The notes under the pieces are model-generated. The model searched no databases. It was not told the origin of the DNA and saw nothing but the letters and a program-made list of their open reading frames with translations. Below are positions 6,268 to 12,948 of a DNA stretch of 12,948 nucleotides, piece by piece. Numbering within the stretch: the first letter of the stretch is position 1; each line of letters begins with the position of its first letter. The position numbers and the translations under genes are program-made. Where the stretch lies: contig CALBLM010000384.1 of NCBI GenBank assembly GCA_937895695.1, positions 1 through 12,948 of the forward strand, in the 5' to 3' direction. This DNA is from an uncultured Megasphaera sp. (GTDB taxonomy: Bacteria; Bacillota; Negativicutes; Veillonellales; Megasphaeraceae).

Positions 6268-7821
6268 TTATTTTTTCAATCCCATCGGACCATCTTGGAA
6301 AATACGAAGATCCATGGTTTTGTAATCTCCGATAATCGGTTTGAAGTCCATATGAGCAAGAATGTCTTTTTCTACATCAATGCCAGGAGCAACTTCTGTC
6401 AATTTCAAACCATCTTTGGTCAATTCAAAGACGCAGCGTTCTGTGATGTAATGAACTTTCTGGCCTTTACGCATAGCGTAGGAACCATTGAATGTAATCT
6501 GGTCAACATTCTTAATGAATTTCTTAGCTTTGCCTTCTTGAAGAATTTTTACTTTGCCATCTTCAACAGCGATTTTTAAGCCACCGGCTGTAAATGTACC
6601 GCAGAAGAATACGTTCGGTGTCTGCTGAGAAATATTCGGGAAACCACCGCAGCCGGCAATGTTTGTACCGAATTTGCTGACGTTGATGTTGCCTGTAGCA
6701 TCGCATTGTGCAAGGCCAAGGAATGTCATATCCAAACCGCCGCCATCGTAGAAGTCAAACTGATACGGATGGTCGATAATTGCTTCAGCATTACGAGTGG
6801 AACCGAATTGTGCACCGCCTTGTGGAACACCGCCGATAGCACCATTTTCGACTGTTAATGTAATCGTATCGGCAATGCCTTCTTCACCAGCAACAGATGC
6901 AACATATTCCGGAGCACCAACGCCGAGGTTAACGATTGCATTTTCCGTAAGGAATAATGCGCCGCGACGACCAATGATTTTCTTTGCGCTCATTGGCAAC
7001 GGAGCACCAGCTTCGCCGAGAGGAGCACGACGTTCGCCGCACAATGTCGGGTCGAATGCGCAACCAAATGCTTGTTCATGGTCTTTTTCATCAGCAACGA
7101 CAACGTAGTCAACATAAATGCCAGGAATTTTTACCAGGCGCGGATCCAATGTACCATGTTCTACAACGCCTTTAACCTGTACAACGACGATGCCACCGCA
7201 GTTATGAACAGCTTGTGCAACCGATGTGTTTTCCAATGGAGCAACTTCTTCTTCCATCGTGATATTACCAACTTCATCAGCATAAGTGCCGCGAAGGAAA
7301 GCAACATTGACCGGGAAGGTCGGATAGAAGAGTTGTTCTTGTCCTTCAATTGTAAGAAGTTTTACGATATCTTCTTTGGTAACGTCATTTAATTTGCCGC
7401 CGCCTTGACGAGGATCAAGGAATGTTTCCAAACCAATGTCAGTGAAAACACCCATTTTATGACCAGCCAATGCACGGAACCAATGGAGTAATGTACCTTG
7501 TGCACAGTTATATGCTTCAATTTTATTTTCTACAGCTAATTTTGCAATTGCCGGTACAGTCTGATAATGACCTAAGATGGCACGTTTGAGCAAGCCTTCG
7601 TGAGCCAAATGTTCACCGCCGCGACCATCGCGTTTGCCCTGTGAAGCAGTATAAATGTATGTCAGGTTTTTAGGACTGCCAGTTTCTAAAAAACGTTGTT
7701 CCAATGCTTTTGTTAAAGCTTCTGGATGAGCACAGCTAACAAAACCAATAGATGTAAGCGTATCATTGTCTTTAACAAGTTTAGCAGCATCAGCCGCTGT
7801 GATAATTTTCACTTTCTTCAT
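6268..7821 (-). CDS. pct: Propionate CoA-transferase (type I)
   Basis: It transfers CoA from propionyl-CoA or acetyl-CoA to lactate, the entry step of the acrylate pathway, and closes the cycle by releasing propionate. From the ATG at 7821 it has 517 residues and begins MKKVKIITAADAAK, as Pct of M. elsdenii and C. propionicum do. GGGAGG lies twelve bases upstream; a TTG at 7827 (six-base spacing) is an alternative adding two residues. The catalytic Glu is Glu325 in TVENGAIGGVPQGG, which forms the glutamyl-CoA thioester intermediate (residue 324 in C. propionicum). Other family blocks are QGKRDGRGGEHLAHEGLLKR (61-80), GTLDPRLVKIPGIYVDYVVV (223-242), NLGVGAPEYVASVA (298-311), YQFDFYDGGGLD (353-364) and FCGTFTAGGLK (406-416). 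It is the first gene of the operon, behind a sigma-A-type promoter and a structured leader. Similarity to the M. elsdenii protein is very high by memory. Confidence 0.96.
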   Translation of the reverse strand: MKKVKIITAADAAKLVKDNDTLTSIGFVSCAHPEALTKALEQRFLETGSPKNLTYIYTASQGKRDGRGGEHLAHEGLLKRAILGHYQTVPAIAKLAVENKIEAYNCAQGTLLHWFRALAGHKMGVFTDIGLETFLDPRQGGGKLNDVTKEDIVKLLTIEGQEQLFYPTFPVNVAFLRGTYADEVGNITMEEEVAPLENTSVAQAVHNCGGIVVVQVKGVVEHGTLDPRLVKIPGIYVDYVVVADEKDHEQAFGCAFDPTLCGERRAPLGEAGAPLPMSAKKIIGRRGALFLTENAIVNLGVGAPEYVASVAGEEGIADTITLTVENGAIGGVPQGGAQFGSTRNAEAIIDHPYQFDFYDGGGLDMTFLGLAQCDATGNINVSKFGTNIAGCGGFPNISQQTPNVFFCGTFTAGGLKIAVEDGKVKILQEGKAKKFIKNVDQITFNGSYAMRKGQKVHYITERCVFELTKDGLKLTEVAPGIDVEKDILAHMDFKPIIGDYKTMDLRIFQDGPMGLKK

Positions 7822-7866
7822 TGTCAAATACAACCTCCCATATTTTTTATCTTCACTACCATTCTA

Positions 7867-7947
7867 ATCGATTCTTGTAAAGAATCGATAAAAGAAAAAA
7901 TGGATTTAAGTAAAGAATTTACAAGAAATTCGTACAAAGCAGTACGA
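7867..7947 (-). promoter_or_regulatory. Inverted-repeat cluster in the pct leader (operator or RNA switch candidate)
   Basis: There are three inverted repeats within 81 bases between the pct promoter and its start codon. ATCGATTCTT (7867-7876) with its exact complement at 7880-7889 and a GTA centre; GAATTT/AAATTC (7915-7920, 7926-7931); and TCGTAC/GTACGA (7930-7935, 7942-7947). The decamer TTCTTGTAAA at 7872-7881 recurs inverted at 7918-7927, so on RNA those two segments could also pair with each other, competing with the local hairpins. The 15-base core 7871-7885 has the T-N11-A symmetry of LysR-type binding sites. No hairpin is followed by a U-run. Either protein binding or RNA-level control would fit. 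Confidence 0.6.
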
Positions 7948-7979
7948 TTCAATTCGCTGCATTTGTATTACCTGTAAGA

Positions 7980-8008
7980 ATGTTATCACGAAAAAATAAT
8001 AGCGTCAA
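7980..8008 (-). promoter_or_regulatory. pct: Promoter of the acrylate operon
   Basis: Read on the minus strand, TTGACG (8008 to 8003) is followed after exactly 17 bases by TAACAT (7985 to 7980), close to the sigma-A consensus. Transcription would start near 7973, giving a leader of about 150 bases before pct. No competing -35/-10 pair of this quality was seen between here and pct. Confidence 0.66.
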
Positions 8009-8525
8009 GGAATAACGGAAAGATTATTGTAGACTTTTTTGTAATACATGACGGCATGCTATACTTAAAAGTTTTACATAAAAACAAAAGCAAATCATGT
8101 TATATAAATAGCATACTTATGTTTTTTAAGAACAATTCATTATTCACATAGAGAATACATAAAGCTATTCTACATAAGAATTACAACAATAAGAAAAAGA
8201 CATAACCATATACGACGGAAAATACTATTTACAACATAAATTTTGTATACCGAACAATTCATAGCAAAAAGTAAGTTCTACTTTTTCACAAACAAATAAG
8301 AAATGTGAAATATAACACATAATTAGCAACAATAAGAAGAAAAAAAAATAGATGAGAATTTTTACCTTATTAAGATATCAAAAACTAATATCAATAAAAA
8401 ATAAATGACTATTTAACATGAAAAAAATACTTGTATGATATGAAAAAAAGTTCTTGTATATAAAGGTAATTTTTATTGCAGTAGTTTTTTTAGTTTTGTA
8501 TTCTGTAAATAAGGAGGGAAATATA
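8009..8525. other. AT-rich intergenic stretch with an orphan rightward promoter candidate
   Basis: About 500 bases separate the leftward operon from the next rightward gene. I see no open reading frame with coding character here on either strand. The best signal is an extended -10 on the plus strand, TG at 8057-8058 followed by TATACT (8060-8065), with a TTGTAA 15 bases upstream; it would start a transcript near 8072. ATGCTAT (8056-8062) recurs as its complement ATAGCAT at 8108-8114. A weak all-AU hairpin lies at 8266-8286 (AAAAAGTA/TACTTTTT). A second, poorer promoter pair, TTGCAG (8476-8481) and TATTCT (8499-8504) spaced 17, would leave almost no leader before the next gene. Confidence 0.45.
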
Positions 8526-8894
8526 ATGAATACATTAGAATTATTTAATAAAAAGCTGCAAGTATTAATTGAAATACAGCCAGAAAAGATGCGGGATATA
8601 TTGTTGTGTCATGGTATCATTCATGTATTTGCAGAAACATTTGATGCAGGGCAATTAGCATTGCGGGATTATTTTATGCGGCATCAACTAGAAGAAGAGG
8701 CCAAAGGAACACCAAAAGAATTAGTAATGGATGCGTATGAACGGATTTTAGAGGTGTCAGAAGATACGTGGATTCAAATGTTGTGTGATCGATATCATCC
8801 AGATATATCTGAAAATGTATTGCAACGAGCTCAGCGCATTTTAAATGAATATGTGCCAGCATTTCAGGCGTTGCAACGTATGATTAATCCATAA
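8526..8894 (+). CDS. Hypothetical 122-residue protein
   Basis: I do not recognise this protein. The ATG at 8526 is chosen because AAGGAGGG stands eight bases before it; a longer frame from 8454 adds a hydrophobic 24-residue stretch that has no ribosome-binding site and overlaps the likely control region. The sequence MNTLELFNKKLQVLIEI onward is charged and reads as a series of amphipathic helices, without a signal peptide or membrane segment. It contains two cysteines (28 and 87), with Cys28-His29 and His33 close together, and a central acidic/basic stretch EEEAKGTPKE. It lies alone between the divergent acrylate operon and the LysR gene, both in its own direction of transcription and without a clear terminator after it. 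A small cytoplasmic accessory or regulatory protein is possible, but no function can be assigned. Confidence 0.72.
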   Translation: MNTLELFNKKLQVLIEIQPEKMRDILLCHGIIHVFAETFDAGQLALRDYFMRHQLEEEAKGTPKELVMDAYERILEVSEDTWIQMLCDRYHPDISENVLQRAQRILNEYVPAFQALQRMINP

Positions 8895-9002
8895 GCTGAT
8901 GAATGTATTTTCTCTACATAGTGCAATGAAAAATAATCATAATAACTAAGTCATATGTTCATTACAATAACTATATGATATTATTTATATAAATTATTTT
9001 TA

Positions 9003-9031
9003 TTTATATTAAATATTTATATAAATATATA
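9003..9031 (+). promoter_or_regulatory. Possible lysR promoter ending at the G-tract
   Basis: TTTATA (9003-9008) and TATATA (9026-9031) are spaced by 17 bases, and the start point expected about seven bases later (near 9038) falls inside the run of G. The whole stretch from about 8980 is built of TTTATAT/ATAAAT units, so such hexamers arise easily by chance and the call is weak. Confidence 0.3.
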
Positions 9032-9032
9032 C

Positions 9033-9044
9033 GGGGGGGGGGGG
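9033..9044 (+). repeat. Homopolymer run of twelve G upstream of the LysR gene
   Basis: Twelve consecutive G stand between AT-only DNA and the lysR ribosome-binding site (AAAGGAG at 9064-9070), 37 bases before its start codon. No other G or C run of comparable length occurs in the window. Such tracts slip during replication, and outside the coding region they can vary expression; a sequencing length error is also possible. Confidence 0.9.
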
Positions 9045-9080
9045 ATTTATTTATGTGTTATAGAAAGGAGCGTGTATTAT

Positions 9081-9965
9081 ATGAATATGGATCATTTTGT
9101 ATATTTTATTGAAGCAGTAAAAAAACAAAGTTTTACAAAAGCAGCGGAATCATTATTTATTAGCCAGTCTACGATTAGCAAGGCAATTCGTTCTTTAGAA
9201 AAGGAATATGAAACGGAATTAATAGATCGTACGTCTAATCGTTTTAAACTAACATCAGCAGGCGAAATTTTTTATCATAGTGCAGTTAAAATTGTATCCA
9301 ATTATAAATCTGAAGTAGAAGTTTTATCCGTATTATTGCATAGTCGGCGAGGAACGCTGACCTTGGCAATTCCGCCTGTGACGATTACTGTAGTACATGC
9401 TGTACTGCGTCAGTATCAGCATATGTATCCCAATATTCAGTTACGTGTATCTGAATTAGGTGCTAAATCAGCCTATTCACTGACAAAGACAGGAACTGTT
9501 GATATGAGTATTTTAATACAGCCTTTTGTGGATCCTGATTTTATTCAAATTCCATTTTTACATTCGGAAGTAGTATGTGCGGTAGCTCCTAACCACCGTT
9601 TGGCGAATTATGGTTCTATTACATTTTCTCAATTGTCTCAAGAGTCATTTTATGTGTTAGATAAAACATTTATGTTGTATGATAATATTATAGAAAGTTG
9701 TCAGCAGGCTGGTTTTTTGCCGCATATTGTACGTGAAAGTGCGCAATGGGATTTATTGATTGAAGCAGTTAGTGATGGTGAGGGTATTACGTTGTTGCCT
9801 AAGCCAATTATTGATAAGTTTTGCAGTAAAACAATAGTGCAGCTCCATATGCAAGAACCAACACTGCCATGGATTCCTACGATAGCATATCATCGTGAAA
9901 AGTTTATATCTACGCCAATGAAATTATTTTTGGATATGATATATAAATTAAAAGATAAAATATAA
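9081..9965 (+). CDS. LysR-type transcriptional regulator
   Basis: From the ATG at 9081 the protein has 294 residues, normal for the family. AAAGGAG ends ten bases before it; a GTG at 9072 is too close to that site and an ATG at 9087 is somewhat far. The N-terminal winged helix-turn-helix is typical: FVYFIEAVKKQSFTKAAESL (6-25) leading into ISQSTISKAIRSLEKEYETE (27-46), then IDRTSNRFKLTSAGE (48-62) and a linker helix to about 90. The remaining 200 residues form the two-lobed effector domain, with VDMSIL, VCAVAPNHRLA and the DGEGITLLPKPII segment near the end. It lies between the two metabolic operons and is closed by its own terminator. Regulation of pct, of the permease operon or of both is inferred from position and from the inverted repeats near their promoters. 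The effector is unknown; a carboxylate or its CoA ester would fit. Confidence 0.92.
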   Translation: MNMDHFVYFIEAVKKQSFTKAAESLFISQSTISKAIRSLEKEYETELIDRTSNRFKLTSAGEIFYHSAVKIVSNYKSEVEVLSVLLHSRRGTLTLAIPPVTITVVHAVLRQYQHMYPNIQLRVSELGAKSAYSLTKTGTVDMSILIQPFVDPDFIQIPFLHSEVVCAVAPNHRLANYGSITFSQLSQESFYVLDKTFMLYDNIIESCQQAGFLPHIVRESAQWDLLIEAVSDGEGITLLPKPIIDKFCSKTIVQLHMQEPTLPWIPTIAYHREKFISTPMKLFLDMIYKLKDKI

Positions 9966-9991
9966 GATAGTTGATATATACCTATAAAAAT

Positions 9992-10048
9992 AAAAATCCT
10001 GCTTTAGCATATTATAAAAGTAACTGTATACTAAAGCAGGATTTTTTT
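9992..10048 (+). terminator. Intrinsic terminator of the LysR gene
   Basis: AAAAATCCTGCTTTAG (9992-10007) is the exact reverse complement of 10031-10046, giving a 16-base-pair stem with a 23-base AT-rich loop, and seven T follow (10042-10048). It starts 27 bases after the lysR stop. The arm of five A, preceded by more A, could also work weakly in reverse. It separates lysR from the permease operon, so the latter needs its own promoter. Confidence 0.9.
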
Positions 10049-10086
10049 GATGAAGTCAATTCATGTATCTAGTGAAATCAAACCAT

Positions 10087-10156
10087 TTTACAGTAATGCA
10101 GGGAGAATGATATGCTGAATGCAACAAAAGCATTCGTGAAATTCATTACATATGAA
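10087..10156 (+). promoter_or_regulatory. Promoter and operator candidates for the permease operon
   Basis: TTTACA (10087-10092) and TATGCT (10111-10116) are spaced by 18 bases and would start transcription near 10123. Directly over that start point is an inverted repeat GAATGC (10117-10122)/GCATTC (10130-10135), followed by a second one, TTCAT (10142-10146)/ATGAA (10152-10156), whose 15-base core has T-N11-A symmetry. Repeats over and just behind the start point suit a repressor or a LysR-type regulator. The leader to the permease ATG would be about 120 bases; the rest of it holds nothing else I can name. Confidence 0.45.
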
Positions 10157-10244
10157 GAGAGCGATGCAGACAGCCATGGCGATTTTTTTTATTTATTTTT
10201 GTTCAAATATTCACATAGTGCGAAAGAAAGAGAGGGATGTCTAC

Positions 10245-11660
10245 ATGGATTTAAATGTTATCATCATTATTTTAAGCCTGTTTGGTTTGATAGCATTTGC
10301 ATATCGTGGCTTTTCCGTTATTATGATGGCTCCGATTATGGCAATTTTGGCTGCTACGTTATCTGGACTCGATATTATGCCGTCGTATACGGAACTATTT
10401 ATGGGGAAAGCGGTTACTTATATTAAATCCTATTTCCCGGTATTTATGCTAGGAGCTATTTTTGGCAAAGTGATGGAAGAAACGGGTCTTGCTAGAAGCC
10501 TTGCCAGTGCGATTATTAATGGTCTTGGCAGGGAACCACATAAAGCTGTTTTATCGATTGTATTAGCATCTTCAATTTTGACATATGGTGGTGTGTTGTT
10601 ATTTGTAGTCGTTTTTGCAGTATATCCCTTTGCTGCGGCGTTGTTTAAAGAAGCAAATTATCCCAAACATTTTGTTCCAGCAGTTATTGCGTTAGGAGCG
10701 TTTACTGCTACTATGGATTGCCTTCCTGGTACACCGCAGATTCAGAATATTATTCCAACAACGTATTTTGGAACCAATTTATATGCTGGCCCCGTTGCAG
10801 GATTAATTGGAGCAGCTATTATTTATGGTTGTGGCGGATATTATTTAGTACATCGTTTAAAAGCAGCGATTGCTCGCGGTGAAGGTTATGGCAATCATAC
10901 ATTAAATGAGCCGGATGTAGATCCAAATTCCAAATTATTTTCTTGGAAAGTGGCTTGTTTGCCATTAGTCGCTGTTTTAGTTTTAAATTTTGTTATTACA
11001 GAATGTGTTATTTGGAACCCGGATATTTTAGTCCCATTTCAACATATGAAAGGCGTACCTCTAGTTGCTGGTAAAGTGCAAAATGTGGCTAGTATATGGG
11101 CATTGATTATCTCCTTGATTACAGGGATTGTTATTGCACTGGCAGTAGGTTGGAGAGAGATCAAAACAGTTTCCTCTATGTCTAAAATTCTTAATGCAGG
11201 GGCTATTGGTTCTTTGCTTGCCATTATGAATACAGCCTCTGAAGTAGGGTATGGTAATGTTATTTCCCAACTTCCTGGTTTTGCTGATGTAGCTAATTTT
11301 CTTATTAACATTCATATTGGTGGCACGCCGCTTGTATCAGAAGCAGTCAGTGTTACAGTTTTAGCTGGTATTACTGGTTCAGCTTCCGGAGGCATGGCCA
11401 TTGCGTTGGAATTAATGTCACAAGATTGGTTGTCATGGGCACAGTCTATTGGTATGGGACCAGAAATCCTCCATCGCGTTGCTTCTATGGCATCTGGTGG
11501 TCTCGATACATTGCCACACAATGGGGCTGTTATTACATTATTGGCCGTATGCGGTCTTAGCCATCGAGATTCATATCGTGATATTTTTGCGATTACATTA
11601 TTAAAAACTTTTGCAGTCTTTGTAATTATTGTGATTTATACAGTTACAGGGCTTCATTAA
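10245..11660 (+). CDS. GntP-family permease (carboxylate/hydroxy acid transporter)
   Basis: It is a hydrophobic protein of 471 residues from the ATG at 10245, which is preceded by GAGAGGG and opens directly into a membrane helix (MDLNVIIIILSLFG). An in-frame ATG 31 codons upstream would add a charged stretch and has no comparable site. I see about 12 membrane segments, at roughly 4-20, 24-44, 59-78, 103-127, 144-160, 184-202, 236-254, 283-302, 315-335, 365-388, 421-437 and 448-468, with a polar loop at 203-232. Family motifs are LPGTPQIQN (160-168), GSASGGMAIAL (378-388) and ASGGLDTLPHNGAVITLL (416-433). GntP relatives carry gluconate, 3-hydroxybutyrate and similar acids in symport with protons. 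The next gene, 27 bases on, is a CoA-transferase, which suggests import of a small acid followed by activation. Lactate or another hydroxy acid is plausible but not shown. Confidence 0.87.
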   Translation: MDLNVIIIILSLFGLIAFAYRGFSVIMMAPIMAILAATLSGLDIMPSYTELFMGKAVTYIKSYFPVFMLGAIFGKVMEETGLARSLASAIINGLGREPHKAVLSIVLASSILTYGGVLLFVVVFAVYPFAAALFKEANYPKHFVPAVIALGAFTATMDCLPGTPQIQNIIPTTYFGTNLYAGPVAGLIGAAIIYGCGGYYLVHRLKAAIARGEGYGNHTLNEPDVDPNSKLFSWKVACLPLVAVLVLNFVITECVIWNPDILVPFQHMKGVPLVAGKVQNVASIWALIISLITGIVIALAVGWREIKTVSSMSKILNAGAIGSLLAIMNTASEVGYGNVISQLPGFADVANFLINIHIGGTPLVSEAVSVTVLAGITGSASGGMAIALELMSQDWLSWAQSIGMGPEILHRVASMASGGLDTLPHNGAVITLLAVCGLSHRDSYRDIFAITLLKTFAVFVIIVIYTVTGLH

Positions 11661-11687
11661 ATATTTACAGAGAAAGGATGAAAGAGT

Positions 11688-12948
11688 ATGGCACAAGTTG
11701 TATCTGCTATGGAAGCGGTAAAAAAAATCCGTAATGGTGCAGTTATAGCCACGAGTGGATTTGTCGGTGGTTTAGTTCCGGAAACAATCTTAAAAACAAT
11801 GCAGTCTTCATTTTTGCAAGAAGGCGTCCCGAAAGACTTAACCGTTATCTTTGCAGCGGGTCAGGGAGATGGCGAAGAGAGAGGACTTAATCATTTAGGA
11901 GAAGAAGGATTGCTTCGATGCGTCATTGGTGGGCACTTTAATTTAACCCCGCGAATTGGTAAGTTAATCAATGATAATAAAATTTTAGCATATAATCTGC
12001 CCCAAGGAACCATTTCTCAATGGTTTCGAGATATTGCGGGACGTCGTCCCGGCACGATTACTAAAGTTGGATTAGGAACCTTTGTAGATCCGCGTGTAGA
12101 GGGAGGACGCATTAACCAAAAAACAAAAGATCAGCAAGACGGTTGGGTAGAAGTAGTTAATTTGAAAAATGAAGAATGGCTTTGGTATCGACCCTATCCT
12201 ATTCATGTAGCAATCATTCGAGGAACAACAGCTGATGAGGATGGTAATATTACAATGGAACAGGAAATTGGCACAGGAGAAGCATTGGCTATTGCTGAAG
12301 CAGCACGTGCCTGTGGGGGAATTGTCATTGCCCAGGTAAAGCAAATTGCTCAGAAAGAAACACTAGATCCTAAAGATGTAAAAATCCCGGGAGTTTTGGT
12401 TGATTATATCGTCAAAGGTGAAGAAGGTGATCACCAGATGACATGGGATTACGCGTATAACCCAGGGTTTAATGGTGATATGAAAGTCCCATTAGGATCT
12501 TTAGATGCGTTGCCATTGAATAATCGAAAAATCATTGCTCGCCGCTGTGCGATGGAATTAATTCCGAATGCTGTCGTTAATTTAGGTATTGGCATGCCTG
12601 AAGGGGTATCTTCTATTGCTGCCGAAGAAGGTGTTCGTGGTATGGTGTTGACAACAGAAGCTGGGACCATCGGCGGTACTCCGGCAGGCGGTTTAAATTT
12701 TGGGGCATCGACTAATGCTGCAGCAATATTAGATCAGCCATATCAATTTGATTTTTATGATGGCGGCGGTGTGGATTTGGCTATTTTAGGCTTAGCTGAA
12801 TCGGATGAAGAAGGCAACATCAATGTTAGCAAATTTCATGGACGTGTTGCCGGGTGCGGCGGTTTTATCAACATTACACAAAATTCCAAACAGGTTATTT
12901 TTTGCGGCACCTTTACAGCAGGTGGCTTAAAAGAAAAAATAGAAAACG
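11688..12948 (+). CDS. Type I acyl-CoA transferase, 3' end cut by the window
   Basis: The frame is open from the ATG at 11688 to the window edge, giving 420 complete codons; about 100 residues are missing compared with a family length near 520. AAAGGA lies nine bases before the ATG. It is a paralogue of the pct product in the same window: QGTISQWFRDIAG (107-118), GTFVDPRVEGGRIN (130-143), IRGTTADEDGNITME (177-191), VKIPGVLVDYIV (231-242), YQFDFYDGGGVDLA (352-365) and CGTFTAGGLK (406-415) all have counterparts there. The catalytic Glu is Glu324 in LTTEAGTIGGTPAGG. It differs clearly in the N-terminal half, with a longer stretch (144-170, QKTKDQQDGWVEVV onward) where Pct has a shorter one, and resembles acetate/3-oxoacid CoA-transferases (YdiF type). 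Downstream of a GntP permease it probably activates the imported acid. The family is certain; the substrate is not. Confidence 0.92.
   Translation, partial: MAQVVSAMEAVKKIRNGAVIATSGFVGGLVPETILKTMQSSFLQEGVPKDLTVIFAAGQGDGEERGLNHLGEEGLLRCVIGGHFNLTPRIGKLINDNKILAYNLPQGTISQWFRDIAGRRPGTITKVGLGTFVDPRVEGGRINQKTKDQQDGWVEVVNLKNEEWLWYRPYPIHVAIIRGTTADEDGNITMEQEIGTGEALAIAEAARACGGIVIAQVKQIAQKETLDPKDVKIPGVLVDYIVKGEEGDHQMTWDYAYNPGFNGDMKVPLGSLDALPLNNRKIIARRCAMELIPNAVVNLGIGMPEGVSSIAAEEGVRGMVLTTEAGTIGGTPAGGLNFGASTNAAAILDQPYQFDFYDGGGVDLAILGLAESDEEGNINVSKFHGRVAGCGGFINITQNSKQVIFCGTFTAGGLKEKIEN

Noticed and set aside
7726..7977. Plus-strand 83-residue frame over the pct start and leader
   Set aside because: It runs antisense through pct codons and then through the inverted repeats; it has no ribosome-binding site or recognisable protein features.
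8266..8286. Inverted repeat AAAAAGTA/TACTTTTT as a terminator
   Set aside because: The stem has a single G-C pair, there is no gene just before it on the plus strand, and such repeats are common in AT-rich DNA.
8454..8525. Hydrophobic N-terminal extension (24 residues) of the hypothetical protein
   Set aside because: The ATG at 8526 has a strong ribosome-binding site, while the upstream start has none; the extension reads through T-rich DNA that gives hydrophobic codons by chance.
7990..8525. Decayed mobile element or attachment site in the long intergenic stretch
   Set aside because: I found no transposase remnant, terminal inverted repeats, target duplication or tRNA gene.
8980..9031. AT-rich TTTATAT-type repeats as a replication or CRISPR-like array
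   Set aside because: The units are irregular and low in complexity, with no conserved spacing, spacers or DnaA boxes.
10152..10244. N-terminal extension of the permease by 31 residues
   Set aside because: The extension is not a signal or membrane segment typical of GntP proteins, and GAGAGGG stands directly before the ATG at 10245.
10112..10426. Plus-strand frame of 104 residues overlapping the permease start
   Set aside because: It lies mostly inside the permease gene in another frame, its product has no family character, and it has no good ribosome-binding site.

Overview
The window looks like the chromosome of a low-GC member of the Negativicutes close to Megasphaera. The main reasons are a near-complete acrylate-pathway operon (lactate to propionate) whose Pct, LcdA and LcdC match what I remember of the Megasphaera elsdenii, Clostridium propionicum and Acidaminococcus proteins, and a neighbouring cysteine phytase-type phosphatase of the Selenomonas/Megasphaera kind. 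Species cannot be fixed from this stretch alone.

Layout. At the left edge is the C-terminal part of a PTP-like inositol polyphosphatase (+ strand, cut by the window edge). It converges on the operon, and a symmetric terminator (546-579) serves both sides. From 7821 down to 643, on the minus strand, lies the operon, in transcription order: propionate CoA-transferase (pct), a tandem-duplicated VOC/methylmalonyl-CoA-epimerase-like protein, the ATP-dependent dehydratase activator (lcdC), the dehydratase alpha (lcdA) and beta (lcdB) subunits, whose genes overlap by one base, and after a structured 208-base gap an acyl-CoA dehydrogenase that is probably the acryloyl-CoA reductase. A good sigma-A-type promoter (7980-8008) lies about 160 bases before pct, and the leader between them is full of inverted repeats.

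From about 8010 to 8525 the DNA is very AT-rich and without a recognisable gene. Then on the plus strand come an unrecognised 122-residue protein (8526-8894), a stretch with a run of twelve G (9033-9044) in otherwise AT-rich DNA, a LysR-type regulator (9081-9965) with a strong terminator, and a second small operon: a GntP-family permease (10245-11660) and a second type I CoA-transferase (11688 to the window end, truncated).

How it fits together. Pct loads lactate with CoA from propionyl- or acetyl-CoA. LcdC fires one electron into LcdAB, which dehydrates lactoyl-CoA to acryloyl-CoA, and the acyl-CoA dehydrogenase reduces this to propionyl-CoA, which recycles its CoA through Pct. The role of the duplicated VOC protein is not explained by the textbook pathway. 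The rightward operon looks like an import-and-activate module for a small carboxylate. The LysR protein is the obvious candidate regulator of one or both operons (inference from position). No Etf, lactate dehydrogenase or lactate racemase gene is in the window.
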